From: Flavobacterium sp.
GTDB lineage: Bacteria > Bacteroidota > Bacteroidia > Flavobacteriales > Flavobacteriaceae
NCBI GenBank assembly: GCA_023259675.1
Contig: JALRGT010000012.1
Span: forward strand, 22,835 to 86,834
Length of the DNA: 64,000 nucleotides
Direction of reading: 5' to 3'
The notes below the pieces were generated by a model, which saw only the letters and a list, made by a program, of their open reading frames with translations, made no database searches and was not told the DNA's origin. The stretch's first letter is position 1. Each line of letters begins with the position of its first letter. Both the position numbers and the translations under genes were made by a program. Below, piece by piece: positions 23,043 to 34,896 of the stretch.

Positions 23043-23980
23043 AAAATTCAATTTTAAAAAAAAGTACATTGGCATTAATTTGCATGGTTGCTTCAGTAAC
23101 TATTTCGGGTCAAAGCAAAGTGATTGATTTATGGAACGGAAAACTTCCGGGAGCTATTCACAACGATAAATTCAAACAGGTAATTGATACTGTTGCGGGG
23201 TGGGTTGATAATCATTCTATTATCAATCCTAACCTCGATGTATATTTAGCTCCCAAAGAAAAGTCAAATGGTACCGCTGTTGTTATTTGTCCAGGTGGAG
23301 CTTATATTGGGATGGCTGTCAAACATGAAGGGGCACAGGTAGCCAAATGGCTGAATAGTTTAGGTTTAACAGCCTTTGTACTAAAATACCGTTTACCTAA
23401 TGATAGCATTATGATAAATAAAACCATCGGGCCCTTACAGGATGCGCAAAGAGCAATTCGTTTAGTTCGCAGTCATGCAAAAGAATGGGGTATCAATCCA
23501 CAAAAAATTGGAATTTTGGGATTCTCAGCCGGTGGACATCTGGCATCCACGCTTTCAACTCATTATAACGATAAAGTATATGAATCAGATGATACGACTA
23601 GTGCTAAACCCGATTTTTCTATACTAATATATCCTGTTATTTCTATGGATTCTAAAATAACCCATTGGGGTTCGCGTGAAAATCTGCTGGGGAAAGCACC
23701 CTCTCCGGAGTTGGTAAAATATTATTCTAATGAATTACAGGTAAATAAGGATACACCGCCAGCTTTTATGGCTCATTCTTTGAATGATGAAGCAGTAGTA
23801 GCACAAAACAGTATAAACTATGCCTTAGCAATGCATAAGTTTAATGTGCCATGTGAGCTACATCTTTATCAAGCTGGTGGACATGGTTATGGTTTAGGAA
23901 ATCCGTCGAGTACTGAGTCGTCATGGGCTGAATCTTGTCGGAAATGGCTTGAAATGAGAGGTCTTTTAGTTAAAAAGTAA
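23039..23980 (+). CDS. Alpha/beta-hydrolase (acetyl-xylan/BD-FAE-like esterase)
   Basis: [32 protein letters not shown]; overlaps the GH2 stop by 4 bp; secreted. Confidence 0.88.
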   Translation: MKNSILKKSTLALICMVASVTISGQSKVIDLWNGKLPGAIHNDKFKQVIDTVAGWVDNHSIINPNLDVYLAPKEKSNGTAVVICPGGAYIGMAVKHEGAQVAKWLNSLGLTAFVLKYRLPNDSIMINKTIGPLQDAQRAIRLVRSHAKEWGINPQKIGILGFSAGGHLASTLSTHYNDKVYESDDTTSAKPDFSILIYPVISMDSKITHWGSRENLLGKAPSPELVKYYSNELQVNKDTPPAFMAHSLNDEAVVAQNSINYALAMHKFNVPCELHLYQAGGHGYGLGNPSSTESSWAESCRKWLEMRGLLVKK

Positions 23981-24023
23981 CTGATAAATTTTGTAGAAAA
24001 TAACAAGTTTTATAATCAAATAA

Positions 24024-25811
<1,788 letters not shown>

Positions 25812-26266
25812 AATAGAAATAACAACTAAAAAAAAATGCAAAAGATTGGATTTATTATGAATTGGGAATCAATGATGTAAATGCATTGAAAGAGAGGAAT
25901 AAAGTTGAAATAAATGCTAGAATATTTGAACGTACTTATTGTAAGTTGCTAATTTCCATGTGTCAAACAAAATCCTGGTATTATAAAAATACTGGGATTA
26001 CCATTCTTTTTTACTTCAGGCTGGCGTAAAGATTAGTATGAAAAGTGGTATCCAGTTACAGTAGCAATAACTGCTATTGTAAGATGAATTGCAGCGAATT
26101 TTAATACTGTTTTAGTGGATTTTCCATGGATTTTTCACTATAAAACCAACGAGTTCTCTTTATTTTACTGTAAAATTAAAAACATCATAAATTTAGATGA
26201 TAAAATGATTTAAGGCCTTCATTTTTTGTAGTTAAAAATTATTTGCTTCAATTTGTTACTACTTAA

Positions 26267-26665
26267 TTATTTAGATTTTTCGTAATTACCCCTTGCTTCT
26301 TTGAATTGTTCAACAGAATTAGCTATCCAGTACCAAAGTGGTGTTACCTGAACCAAGAAACCACGTCCCAGAGAAGTCAATTCATATTCTACTCTTGGAG
26401 GTACTTCTGGATAAACAGTTCTTGAGATTAATCCGTCCCGTTCCAATTCGCGAACGCATTTTGTCAACATCTTTTGACTTATTCCAGTAATATTCTTCTG
26501 TAGATTAGAAAATCTCATTCGCCCATCTACCCCTAAAGTGTGTATAACAAATAGTGACCATTTGTTTCCAACATGATTTAATATATCACTTTTCAGATCA
26601 TCATTATCTTTATTTATAACTTTACAAATAGCATTCCATGCATTTAAAATTTCATCATCAGTCAT
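26267..26665 (-). CDS. HxlR-family transcriptional regulator
   Basis: KWSLFVIHTLGVDGRMRFSNLQKNITGISQKMLTKCVRELERDGLISRTVYPEVPPRVEYELTSLG. Confidence 0.95.
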   Translation of the reverse strand: MTDDEILNAWNAICKVINKDNDDLKSDILNHVGNKWSLFVIHTLGVDGRMRFSNLQKNITGISQKMLTKCVRELERDGLISRTVYPEVPPRVEYELTSLGRGFLVQVTPLWYWIANSVEQFKEARGNYEKSK

Positions 26666-27026
26666 AAGTTTTTAATCTATTTTGAATTATGTTTTTTAGC
26701 AACATGTACTTTAGATTATTTGTATAGACAAATTTATCTGAGATATAAAGGTAGAATAATAAATTCATAAAGGCATTACTTATATTTAAATTAAATATAG
26801 AATAAGTATGATATTTTTAGAATTAGAATAAATGTGTTAATTTATATATAAAGTTATAAATAATGATACTGGTATTCAAAATACTAACCTATAGGTAACA
26901 AACAAACATGTCGGTGCCTTATTGTTTTAAGGTGTTGATTATCATAATTTTGCAATTGATAAGTATTTACAAAGTGTAACTACTTCATAAAAAAATACTT
27001 CCAATTAACACATTTTATAAAAAAAT

Positions 27027-27959
27027 ATGGAAAATAAATCAGTTTTAATTTTGGGAGCTGGTGAACTAGGTTTACCAGTAATCCGTAATATGGCACAGAA
27101 AGCAAAAAAGAATAATACAAACATTACAGTGTTGCTTCGTCAAGAAGCTATTGATACAGATGAAGTTGAAAAAAGACGAACTATTGACGAATTAAAAACT
27201 CTGGATATAACATTGTTGGCGGCGGATCTTTCAGCTCCTTCCTCAGAATTGGTTTCAATTTTTAAAAATTATGATGCTATTGTTTCCTGTACAGGTTATG
27301 GAAGTGGCGCTGGTGGATTTCAACTAAAACTGGCAAATGCAGTTCTGGAAGCTGGGGTAAAACGCTACTTTCCATGGCAATTTGGTGTCGATTTTGAAGT
27401 TATTGGACGTGGAAGTGCGCAAGATCTATTTGATGAACAGCTTGATGTACGTGAGCTTCTTAGAGGACAAAATGCTACAAAATGGGTTATTATCTCTACA
27501 GGATTGTTTACAAGTTATTTGTTTCAACCCTTTTTTGGTGTTGTCGATTTCGATAAAAAAGTTGTAAATGCATTAGGGAGTTTAGATACTGCAGTAACTG
27601 TTACCACTCCAGATGATATAGGGATGTTAACTGCTGAAATCTTTTTTGAAAAGCCAGCAATTGAGAACAGTATTATTTATATTGCTGGTGATACTATTAC
27701 TTATGGGCAATTGGGAGATGTTGTAGAAACATTGTCAGGGAAAAAATTTGAACGTACTGTTTCTGATTTAGAAGAGTTAAGAAATGATTTGAAAAATGAT
27801 CCGACAAATTTTGTTTACAAGTACAGATCTATTTTTGGAGACGGACGAGGTGTATCCTGGGACTTTAATACGAGCTTTAATTTTCAGAAAGGAATTAAGA
27901 CTACTTCTGCTAGAGAATGGGCAGAAAAAAATATAGACTGGAATCACAGTAAAATTTAA
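27027..27959 (+). CDS. NmrA/isoflavone-reductase-like NAD(P)-binding oxidoreductase
   Basis: VLILGAGELGLPVIRNM Rossmann motif; GVKRYFPWQFGVDFE; NmrA-like length. Confidence 0.88.
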   Translation: MENKSVLILGAGELGLPVIRNMAQKAKKNNTNITVLLRQEAIDTDEVEKRRTIDELKTLDITLLAADLSAPSSELVSIFKNYDAIVSCTGYGSGAGGFQLKLANAVLEAGVKRYFPWQFGVDFEVIGRGSAQDLFDEQLDVRELLRGQNATKWVIISTGLFTSYLFQPFFGVVDFDKKVVNALGSLDTAVTVTTPDDIGMLTAEIFFEKPAIENSIIYIAGDTITYGQLGDVVETLSGKKFERTVSDLEELRNDLKNDPTNFVYKYRSIFGDGRGVSWDFNTSFNFQKGIKTTSAREWAEKNIDWNHSKI

Positions 27960-27992
27960 TTATAGCATGTAGTATCTTAGAATATAAATTTA

Positions 27993-28027
27993 AAAAGCTG
28001 AAATACATTTATGTTATTTCAGCTTTT
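27993..28027. terminator. Bidirectional terminator between convergent genes
   Basis: AAAAGCTGAAATA - CATTTATGT - TATTTCAGCTTTT. Confidence 0.85.
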
Positions 28028-28093
28028 ATTTTTTACATAGATCTTTTAAAAAAATGGAAAATTGAGCTTTAAAGAATTATTATAAAAAGAAAT

Positions 28094-28525
28094 TTATGAT
28101 AGCCAGATATGCCAAGGCAATCTACTCAAAACTAAGATAAAACCGACTCCATAAAAAAGGGCTACTGTTTTGTGCTTAGTATTTTCTTCAATGGCTCTTT
28201 TTGACTTTGCGTGACCAATAGTAATTAGTAGTATAGCAATCAACATCAAAAAAGGATGTTCTAAGGCATAAAATCGTAATGAAGCATTTTTCATCATTGT
28301 ACCAGATAAATTTGAAATACCCAGAGGAGAGAGTAAATATAGTATAATTCCAAAAACAAATTGCAGATGAGTTGCAATAAGTCCAAGAGTGAAAATTATT
28401 TTACTGCTTTTGGTAAAAGGACTTTTAGTAATCCAACCATAAAATGCATAAATTACAGCTACTACTAAAAATAATAATAAAAAGTACGCGACTAACGAAT
28501 GTGCGGTTTTGAATAGGGTATACAT
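28094..28525 (-). CDS. Multi-pass membrane protein of unknown function
   Basis: Four predicted hydrophobic helices with conserved-looking His residues (AHSLVAYF, ATHLQFVFG, EHPFLMLIA). Confidence 0.75.
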   Translation of the reverse strand: MYTLFKTAHSLVAYFLLLFLVVAVIYAFYGWITKSPFTKSSKIIFTLGLIATHLQFVFGIILYLLSPLGISNLSGTMMKNASLRFYALEHPFLMLIAILLITIGHAKSKRAIEENTKHKTVALFYGVGFILVLSRLPWHIWLS

Positions 28526-28607
28526 AATTTATTAATTGGTTTTAATTTATAAGTCATTAAGTGTTTTAAAAGAAGCGTATAGGTTGCTGATAAAAAGTTT
28601 TTTTATT

Positions 28608-29279
28608 TTAAAATAACAAAGCACTGACAAATACTCCAAAGTTATTTTCATTATGTTTTATAGGTCCATACCAATCAAAATTTGATGCTGCACCAAATGC
28701 AAATTCTTTATATCCCAAACCAGCTCTTAGCATGATATAACTTCTGTTATGAGTTCCTGATTCTGGAACAAATCCATGCATTGCTTGCAAACGGCTGTAA
28801 AAATTAAGTTTATCATTAATTTTGGGTTTGTATTCTATTAAAGCCAAACTTTCAGTAGCAAGATCATCAGCTAAATCTACTTTTGGATTTAGAATAATCA
28901 GTATTTCTGGAGTAGCATACGAATATATCAAACCTGCAACGGGTCTAAAACCATATAAGGGTGTATATTGCATACCCGAAGTTATATCAAGACCTTTAAA
29001 TAACCTATAAGTTAGATGTGCCTGAATCATTATATCAGGTGTCATTTCTTTTTCCCATGCGGCGGTGGCATTGGTAACACTAAAAAATCCTAGTTTAGGA
29101 ATACTTTGGAATTTCTTATTCACAAGTGATTGAAACATTACACCTCTACTGCCCACCATAGTCTCCATGCTTACAGGAGGATTTGCATTTGGTTTTTCAA
29201 TAGGATTTTCAACTTGAGCAAAAATAGCTGTAGTTGAAATTAACAATGTTGTAACAACTGAATTAAAGAACTTAGTCAT
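28608..29279 (-). CDS. Exported hypothetical protein, probable outer-membrane beta-barrel
   Basis: Signal peptide (LLISTTAIFAQ), alternating beta-strand pattern, terminal aromatic (SALLF). Confidence 0.65.
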   Translation of the reverse strand: MTKFFNSVVTTLLISTTAIFAQVENPIEKPNANPPVSMETMVGSRGVMFQSLVNKKFQSIPKLGFFSVTNATAAWEKEMTPDIMIQAHLTYRLFKGLDITSGMQYTPLYGFRPVAGLIYSYATPEILIILNPKVDLADDLATESLALIEYKPKINDKLNFYSRLQAMHGFVPESGTHNRSYIMLRAGLGYKEFAFGAASNFDWYGPIKHNENNFGVFVSALLF

Positions 29280-29312
29280 GTTATTTTTTTATTTATTTAT
29301 AATACGTTTATG

Positions 29313-29372
29313 TTAAGTTTATTAGTTCTTAATAATTGATTGTATATCATTTTTAAGAACTAATAAATTTAA
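29313..29372. repeat. 20-bp inverted repeat with 20-nt spacer upstream of the 28608-29279 gene
   Basis: TTAAGTTTATTAGTTCTTAA (29313-29332) and TTAAGAACTAATAAATTTAA (29353-29372); 19/20 complementary. Confidence 0.85.
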
Positions 29373-29427
29373 CAACGCAAAAGTATAATAAAGTGCACAG
29401 GAAAGGATGGTGCTTAGCGTGCCTATA

Positions 29428-30306
29428 TTAGGACAAATCGTGCATTAATTTTATTCTGTATTCGGATGGTGTGGTTCCCGTGAAATTTTTAAATAGTCTC
29501 GTAAAATAGGAGGTATCTTCGTAATTGAGATAAAAACTAATTTCTGAAATAGACTTGGTATTGTCTGCTAGTAAAATTTGGCTGTTTAAGATTGCAACTT
29601 CAGTAATTACTTCTTTACAGCTTTTGTTAAACACCATTTTAACGCATCTGTTTAAGTAATTTGAAGAGACAGTTAAACGATCGGCATAAAATGAAATACT
29701 TTTTTCAATTATAAAGTGTTGATATACTAATTGTTTAAACTGAATTGCTATTTGTTGGGGTCGAGAGATAGCTCTATGGTTTTTAGATAAAAGCAGTATT
29801 TTATTCAGCATTGCATTTGTTAAATTGCTGCTTGTTTGAATATTTGGAAACGCAGTGTCTAATTCTGTAGTGATTAATTGTCCGATACGATGCATCCAGT
29901 CACTGTCTACTTTTTCTAATTTCAAAATAGGATCGATCATGAATATATTTAAAAGATCCTGCTGATTAAATAAGATTGCCATCATTTCTTCTTCAATTAA
30001 AATAAAATAACCTTTTATGTTATTTGAAATTTTTTGTAAAGAAGTTATAGTGCCAGTTGAAATAAAAATCAGAGAATCTGCTTCGCACTCGTAAATCTGA
30101 TTATTGATTCGATTAATAAAACACCCTTCTCTGATATAGAATAAAAAGTGATAATCTGTTTGCAGGATGGGTAAAGGCAGTTTAAAATGATTGCTTAAAA
30201 AACGCAATGAATAAATTTGTAATGATGTTTTTTGCCACTGAAAATCTAGAGGGATATTTTTTAGATACTCCTCTTTAAACATTGTTGATGTGATTAATTT
30301 ATCCAA
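29428..30306 (-). CDS. AraC-family transcriptional regulator
   Basis: C-terminal double HTH: ISFYADRLTVSSNYLNRCVKMVFNKSCKEVI...ISEISFYLNYEDTSYFTRLFKNFTGTTPSEYR. Confidence 0.94.
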   Translation of the reverse strand: MDKLITSTMFKEEYLKNIPLDFQWQKTSLQIYSLRFLSNHFKLPLPILQTDYHFLFYIREGCFINRINNQIYECEADSLIFISTGTITSLQKISNNIKGYFILIEEEMMAILFNQQDLLNIFMIDPILKLEKVDSDWMHRIGQLITTELDTAFPNIQTSSNLTNAMLNKILLLSKNHRAISRPQQIAIQFKQLVYQHFIIEKSISFYADRLTVSSNYLNRCVKMVFNKSCKEVITEVAILNSQILLADNTKSISEISFYLNYEDTSYFTRLFKNFTGTTPSEYRIKLMHDLS

Positions 30307-30657
30307 AAAAATAAAACTGATTAGTAATCAAAGATAGTCATTAAACGATTGTTTTTCATTTGTAAAAATAGCATAAATTAGCACAAATGTAATTTTTTGT
30401 TTTGAAGAAAATGATTAACTTATGGTAATTGATTAACTCTAGCCTGTAAAGTTTTTAATTTTGTTAATTAAAATATGAGCTTAAATTTTATATTGCTCAT
30501 AATCAAAAAACTAATACGGAAGTAACTAACGAACCCGGGGGTTGGTTATTGTTTTAAAGGTTTGATTAATTATTGTTTCAAATCCTGAAATTATCACTCA
30601 TTATGAGAAAAAAGATTTTAAATCGCAGTATATGAATCATAGCGAAACTGAAAATTT

Positions 30658-30900
30658 GATTTAGGAACCGTAAAGTATGTAAACGCTGCGCATTCAAGCA
30701 GCTTTCCCGATGGTACTTATGTCGGAAACACTGGAGGCTTCGTGATAGAAACTTAAAGTAAAATATTTACATTGCTTATGGGATATCACTATGATAGTAA
30801 TCCGCATATTGAAATCAATCATAAAGAATCTATCCGCAAATTTTTAGGCAAAGGTAAGGAACTGCTGCTTTTGGAGGTAGGTGAGTTTTTAGAGTTGTAG
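30658..30900 (+). pseudogene. Remnant of MBL-fold metal-dependent hydrolase (UlaG/UPF0173-like): in-frame stop plus internal deletion
   Basis: DLGTVKYVNAAHSSSFPDGTYVGNTGGFVIET*SKIF then, in the same frame, GYHYDSNPHIEINHKESIRKFLGKGKELLLLEVGEFLEL*. Confidence 0.8.
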
Positions 30901-31054
30901 CTGGAGACTCATAAGCTTAACACACATTTGATTTTATCTTACTTTGTATAAGGTTTAAAGTTGATAAAAGGGATTTTAAGTATTTAGAAATAGATTTTAG
31001 TTAAATTTATTAGTGAAAATATCTGTTTTAAATCTTAATATTTAAAAGTACATT

Positions 31055-31093
31055 AATAAAAGGCAGCATTTAGAAAGAATGCTGCCTTTTATT
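31055..31093. terminator. Perfect 16-bp hairpin, bidirectional terminator-like
   Basis: AATAAAAGGCAGCATT - TAGAAAG - AATGCTGCCTTTTATT. Confidence 0.8.
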
Positions 31094-31248
31094 AAGTTCA
31101 GACAGTATTACAATCAATGTTATATTTAAAGATGGTTTATTATTTGAGAGACTCTACTAAAAAAAGGTGAAAGGAAATTAAAAACATTTTGCATTGGATA
31201 TAATAATATGTTCCATATTTCATAATATTTCTCAGATATTAACAAAAA

Positions 31249-31314
31249 GCACGAAAACGATACCTAATTGGATACATAAGGATAATAAACAAAAAAAGGA
31301 AACAAATACTTTTG
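31249..31314 (+). promoter_or_regulatory. Putative operator (degenerate half + GATACATAAGG) plus TACTTTTG -7 box
   Basis: GATACATAAGG at 31271; perfect TAnnTTTG match at 31307-31314, 36 bp on, the same geometry as the other sites. Confidence 0.5.
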
Positions 31315-31495
31315 TAAGCTAGGTCTGGAAAATTAGTTTACGATGTTATTTTATTGTGTTTTTCATATTGAAAAAAAGAATGTCGACAACTAAATCATCA
31401 TTAAGCTATCAATATAGCTATTAATAGTATCTTAAAATGTAAGTCCAGACGATACGTATGTTATATTTTATAAAATTAATTGATTTAATATAAAA

Positions 31496-33583
31496 ATGAG
31501 ACAAAGCACTAAATTTTTACTTTTATTACTGGTATTTACGGGAATGACCGTGAGATCTCAAAACGCTAATAGATTTTTCCCTGAGAAAGATTTAATCTCT
31601 ACAGGTATATATTATTATCCCGAACATTGGAATGAAAACCAATGGGAACGTGATATCAAAAGAATTGCAGATATGGGATATGAATTTGTTCATATTGCAG
31701 AATTTGCTTGGTTTAAAATGGAACCAGTTGAAGGGCAATTTGATTTTGCTTGGTTAGACAAGGTGGTCAATCTTTGCGTGAAAAACAATTTGAAAATAGT
31801 TATGTGTACACCTTCGGCAACAACGCCAACCTGGATGCGTATTAACTATCCAGAAACTTTTATTATGGATGGCCATTATATTCGAGGAGAGAATGGTACC
31901 CGAGGATTAAACTCTACTACCAATGTTAAATACCAAATGTTTGTGAAGGGAATTGTTTCTGAAATGGCAAAACGTTATGGACAAAATAAGAATGTGGTAG
32001 GATGGCAAATTGATAATGAACCTCCTGCGATTGCAGATTATAGTCCGGATTCTCAGGATGCATTTAGAAAATGGTTGAAAAATAAATACCAAACAATAGG
32101 AGGATTAAATTTTGCTTGGGGTACTGCTTTTTGGAGTCAGTGGTTTAATAATTTTGATGAGGTGGTAATACCTAATACTACTTTAGTGGGTTGGTGGGGT
32201 AATAATCCTCATGCATTACTGGATTTTAAACGATATTGTGCAGATTCTCAGGCCGTGTTTCTTGATTTTCAAGCAGGGATTTTGAGAGAAAATATTTTAG
32301 CTAATCAATACATTACGACAAATTATACAGCGGTTTGCACAGGTGCCGATCCAAGAAGAACCAAAAAACTGGATTTCGCAGTTTATACGGCTTATCCAAA
32401 TGGTGGAAGTAATAATATAGGGGAAAATGGTTTTAGATTAGGAGATGGTAAAAATATTCTCTTTGCAGCTGAATATTATAAGTCTGTTGGAGGCTTTTCA
32501 GGAGTTATGGAAATTCAGCCAGGTCCTGTTAACTGGGGGAGCTATAATCCATTATTATTACCAGGCGCGGTGCGTATGTGGTTATATCACACTTTTGCAG
32601 CAGGCGGAAAATTAGCATGCTCCTATAGATTTCGTCAAATTAATTACAGTTCTGAGCAATACCATTCAGGTATCATGAAACCTGACGGAGTAACGCTCTC
32701 CCCCGGAGGTAAAGAGTACGTACAATTTATGGATGAAGTAAAATTATTACGTAAAAAATACAAACCAAATTCAAAAATGCCCCAAGCACTGACAGCCAGA
32801 TCAACGGCTATTCTTTGGAACCTTGAAAATTATTGGGCTATTGACAGACAAAAATTGACTTATCAGTGGGATACATGGAGCTATCCTGTTAAGTTTTTGG
32901 AAATGACCAAATCATTAGGGGCGCCAACAGATGTGATTTCGGAAGATACAGATTTTTCTAAATATAAATTTTTGATTGTGCCGGCTTATGATTTGGCTGA
33001 TTCAGATTTAGTTAAAAAATGGACAAATTATGTAACTAATGGAGGTCATTTGATTTTAACCTGTCGTACCGCAACAAGAAATCGTGATGGACATATTTGG
33101 GAAGGAGAATGGGCAGCACCCTTATCAAATCTTATAGGTGCACATGTAGAGTCAACAGATATGCTTTCGGCTTATAAGAATGGAGATGTTTTAATGAATG
33201 CTACAAATTACAAATGGAATAACTGGGCTGATTTGCTTACAGTTGATAAAGGAACAGAGGTATTGGCAACTTACAACAATCAATTTTATAAAGGAAAAGC
33301 GAGTGTTGTAAGGCGTAAAGTAGGAAAGGGATCTGTAATCTATATTGGTGTAGATACTGATGATTCAAAACTGGAGAAGGATATTTTAAGAAAGATGTAT
33401 ACAACAGCCGGAGCAACAATTGAAGATTATCCGGAAGGAATATATACTTATTGGCGAGATGGATTTTACTTCGCTGTAAATTATTCTTCAAACGAATATA
33501 ATATGAATTTACCTGAAACTGCAAAAATTTATGTTGGTAATAAATTGATACAACCAGCAGATGTCTTAGTTTGGAGTGAATAA
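31496..33583 (+). CDS. GH42 beta-galactosidase
   Basis: GIYYYPEHWNENQWERDIKRIADMGYEFVHIAEFAW, VVGWQIDNEPP, AAEYYKSVGGFSGVMEIQPGPVNWG. Confidence 0.93.
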   Translation: MRQSTKFLLLLLVFTGMTVRSQNANRFFPEKDLISTGIYYYPEHWNENQWERDIKRIADMGYEFVHIAEFAWFKMEPVEGQFDFAWLDKVVNLCVKNNLKIVMCTPSATTPTWMRINYPETFIMDGHYIRGENGTRGLNSTTNVKYQMFVKGIVSEMAKRYGQNKNVVGWQIDNEPPAIADYSPDSQDAFRKWLKNKYQTIGGLNFAWGTAFWSQWFNNFDEVVIPNTTLVGWWGNNPHALLDFKRYCADSQAVFLDFQAGILRENILANQYITTNYTAVCTGADPRRTKKLDFAVYTAYPNGGSNNIGENGFRLGDGKNILFAAEYYKSVGGFSGVMEIQPGPVNWGSYNPLLLPGAVRMWLYHTFAAGGKLACSYRFRQINYSSEQYHSGIMKPDGVTLSPGGKEYVQFMDEVKLLRKKYKPNSKMPQALTARSTAILWNLENYWAIDRQKLTYQWDTWSYPVKFLEMTKSLGAPTDVISEDTDFSKYKFLIVPAYDLADSDLVKKWTNYVTNGGHLILTCRTATRNRDGHIWEGEWAAPLSNLIGAHVESTDMLSAYKNGDVLMNATNYKWNNWADLLTVDKGTEVLATYNNQFYKGKASVVRRKVGKGSVIYIGVDTDDSKLEKDILRKMYTTAGATIEDYPEGIYTYWRDGFYFAVNYSSNEYNMNLPETAKIYVGNKLIQPADVLVWSE

Positions 33584-33603
33584 AGATTATTAAATAGCTA
33601 TTA

Positions 33604-34758
33604 ATGTCTAAAAAAATCAAATTATTAGTTTTTTTTACGGTCTTTTTTTTGAGCTTTAATTCTTTTGCCCAATTACCTACTGCTCCAAAACTGGCTAAAC
33701 GTATGCATGTAGGTCTAAATTTAGGAAATACATTTGAGGCAATTTGTGATGAAGATGCATGGGGCGCAGGCAAAACCTCTCAGAAATTAATTGATTCCAT
33801 AAAAGCAGCAGGGTTTAATACTATAAGAATACCGGCGGCTTGGTTTTGCCATTCTGATACGATTTCAAGTACAATCGACCCTCAATGGATGGCTCGTGTA
33901 AAAGAAGTAGTTGATTATTGCATGAAAGATAAACTTTATGTAATTCTTAATATGCATTGGGATAAGGGATGGTTAGAAAATAGGATAAATGAAAAACATC
34001 AGCTAATAGTAAACGAAAGACTAAAACGTTATTGGTCTCAAATTGCTAATTATTTTAAAGACTATGATGAGCATCTGCTTTTTGCAGGAGCAAACGAGCC
34101 TAATGCAGCAAAACCGGAACAAATGGCTGTTTTAATGTCTTATTATCAGACTTTTGTTGATGCTGTACGTGAAACAGGAGGAAATAATAGTTCCCGTACA
34201 CTAATAATCCAAGGGCCGGAGACAAATATTGAGAAGACTCTTGAGTTTATGAATACTATGCCTAAGGATAAAATTGCTAACCGGCTTATGGTGGAAGTAC
34301 ATTTTTATTCTCCTTTTCAGTTTTGTCTAATGGAAAAAGATGCCGAATGGGGTAAAATGTTTTACTATTGGGGAAAAGATTTTCATTCTAAAACCGATAC
34401 AGAGCGTAATGCTACCTGGGGAGAGGAAGATACCATTGATAAACTTTTTCATGATATGAAAATAAAGTTTATTGACAAAGGAATACCTGTAATCTTAGGC
34501 GAATTTGGAGCTTATCGCCGAAAAATTGCTGATTTTGAAAATCAGGAACTTAATAATAAATCAGTGGAACATTTTAACGGATACGTTGTAAAAATGGCTA
34601 TTACAAATGGAATGATTCCCTATTATTGGGATATTCCAAATAATTTGTTCAACCGTAATACAGGGCAAATATTAGATAAAGGAGTTATAAATGCTATAAT
34701 GCAAGGCGCTAAAGATGCTAAAGTAAGCATGAAATCTCATTCAAAAAAGACTTTTTAG
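33604..34758 (+). CDS. GH5-family endoglucanase/xyloglucanase-like
   Basis: LGNTFEA, AGFNTIRIPAAW, LNMHWDKGWLEN, FAGANEPNA, VEVHFYSPFQF, VILGEFGAYRR. Confidence 0.92.
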   Translation: MSKKIKLLVFFTVFFLSFNSFAQLPTAPKLAKRMHVGLNLGNTFEAICDEDAWGAGKTSQKLIDSIKAAGFNTIRIPAAWFCHSDTISSTIDPQWMARVKEVVDYCMKDKLYVILNMHWDKGWLENRINEKHQLIVNERLKRYWSQIANYFKDYDEHLLFAGANEPNAAKPEQMAVLMSYYQTFVDAVRETGGNNSSRTLIIQGPETNIEKTLEFMNTMPKDKIANRLMVEVHFYSPFQFCLMEKDAEWGKMFYYWGKDFHSKTDTERNATWGEEDTIDKLFHDMKIKFIDKGIPVILGEFGAYRRKIADFENQELNNKSVEHFNGYVVKMAITNGMIPYYWDIPNNLFNRNTGQILDKGVINAIMQGAKDAKVSMKSHSKKTF

Positions 34759-34896
34759 AAGGTATATCTATTGAATACAATTTATTTTTAACTAACTATT
34801 TATATATAAGTTCATTCTTTTCAATTCACTTTTCATTGAACACTAATTTTTTAAAACCAAACAAAATTTTATTAATTAATTTAACCATAATATTTT

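Noticed and set aside
33237-33773. 178-aa minus-strand ORF across the GH42/GH5 junction
   Set aside because: Antisense to two recognised GH genes, no domain signature, low-complexity aromatic/basic composition.
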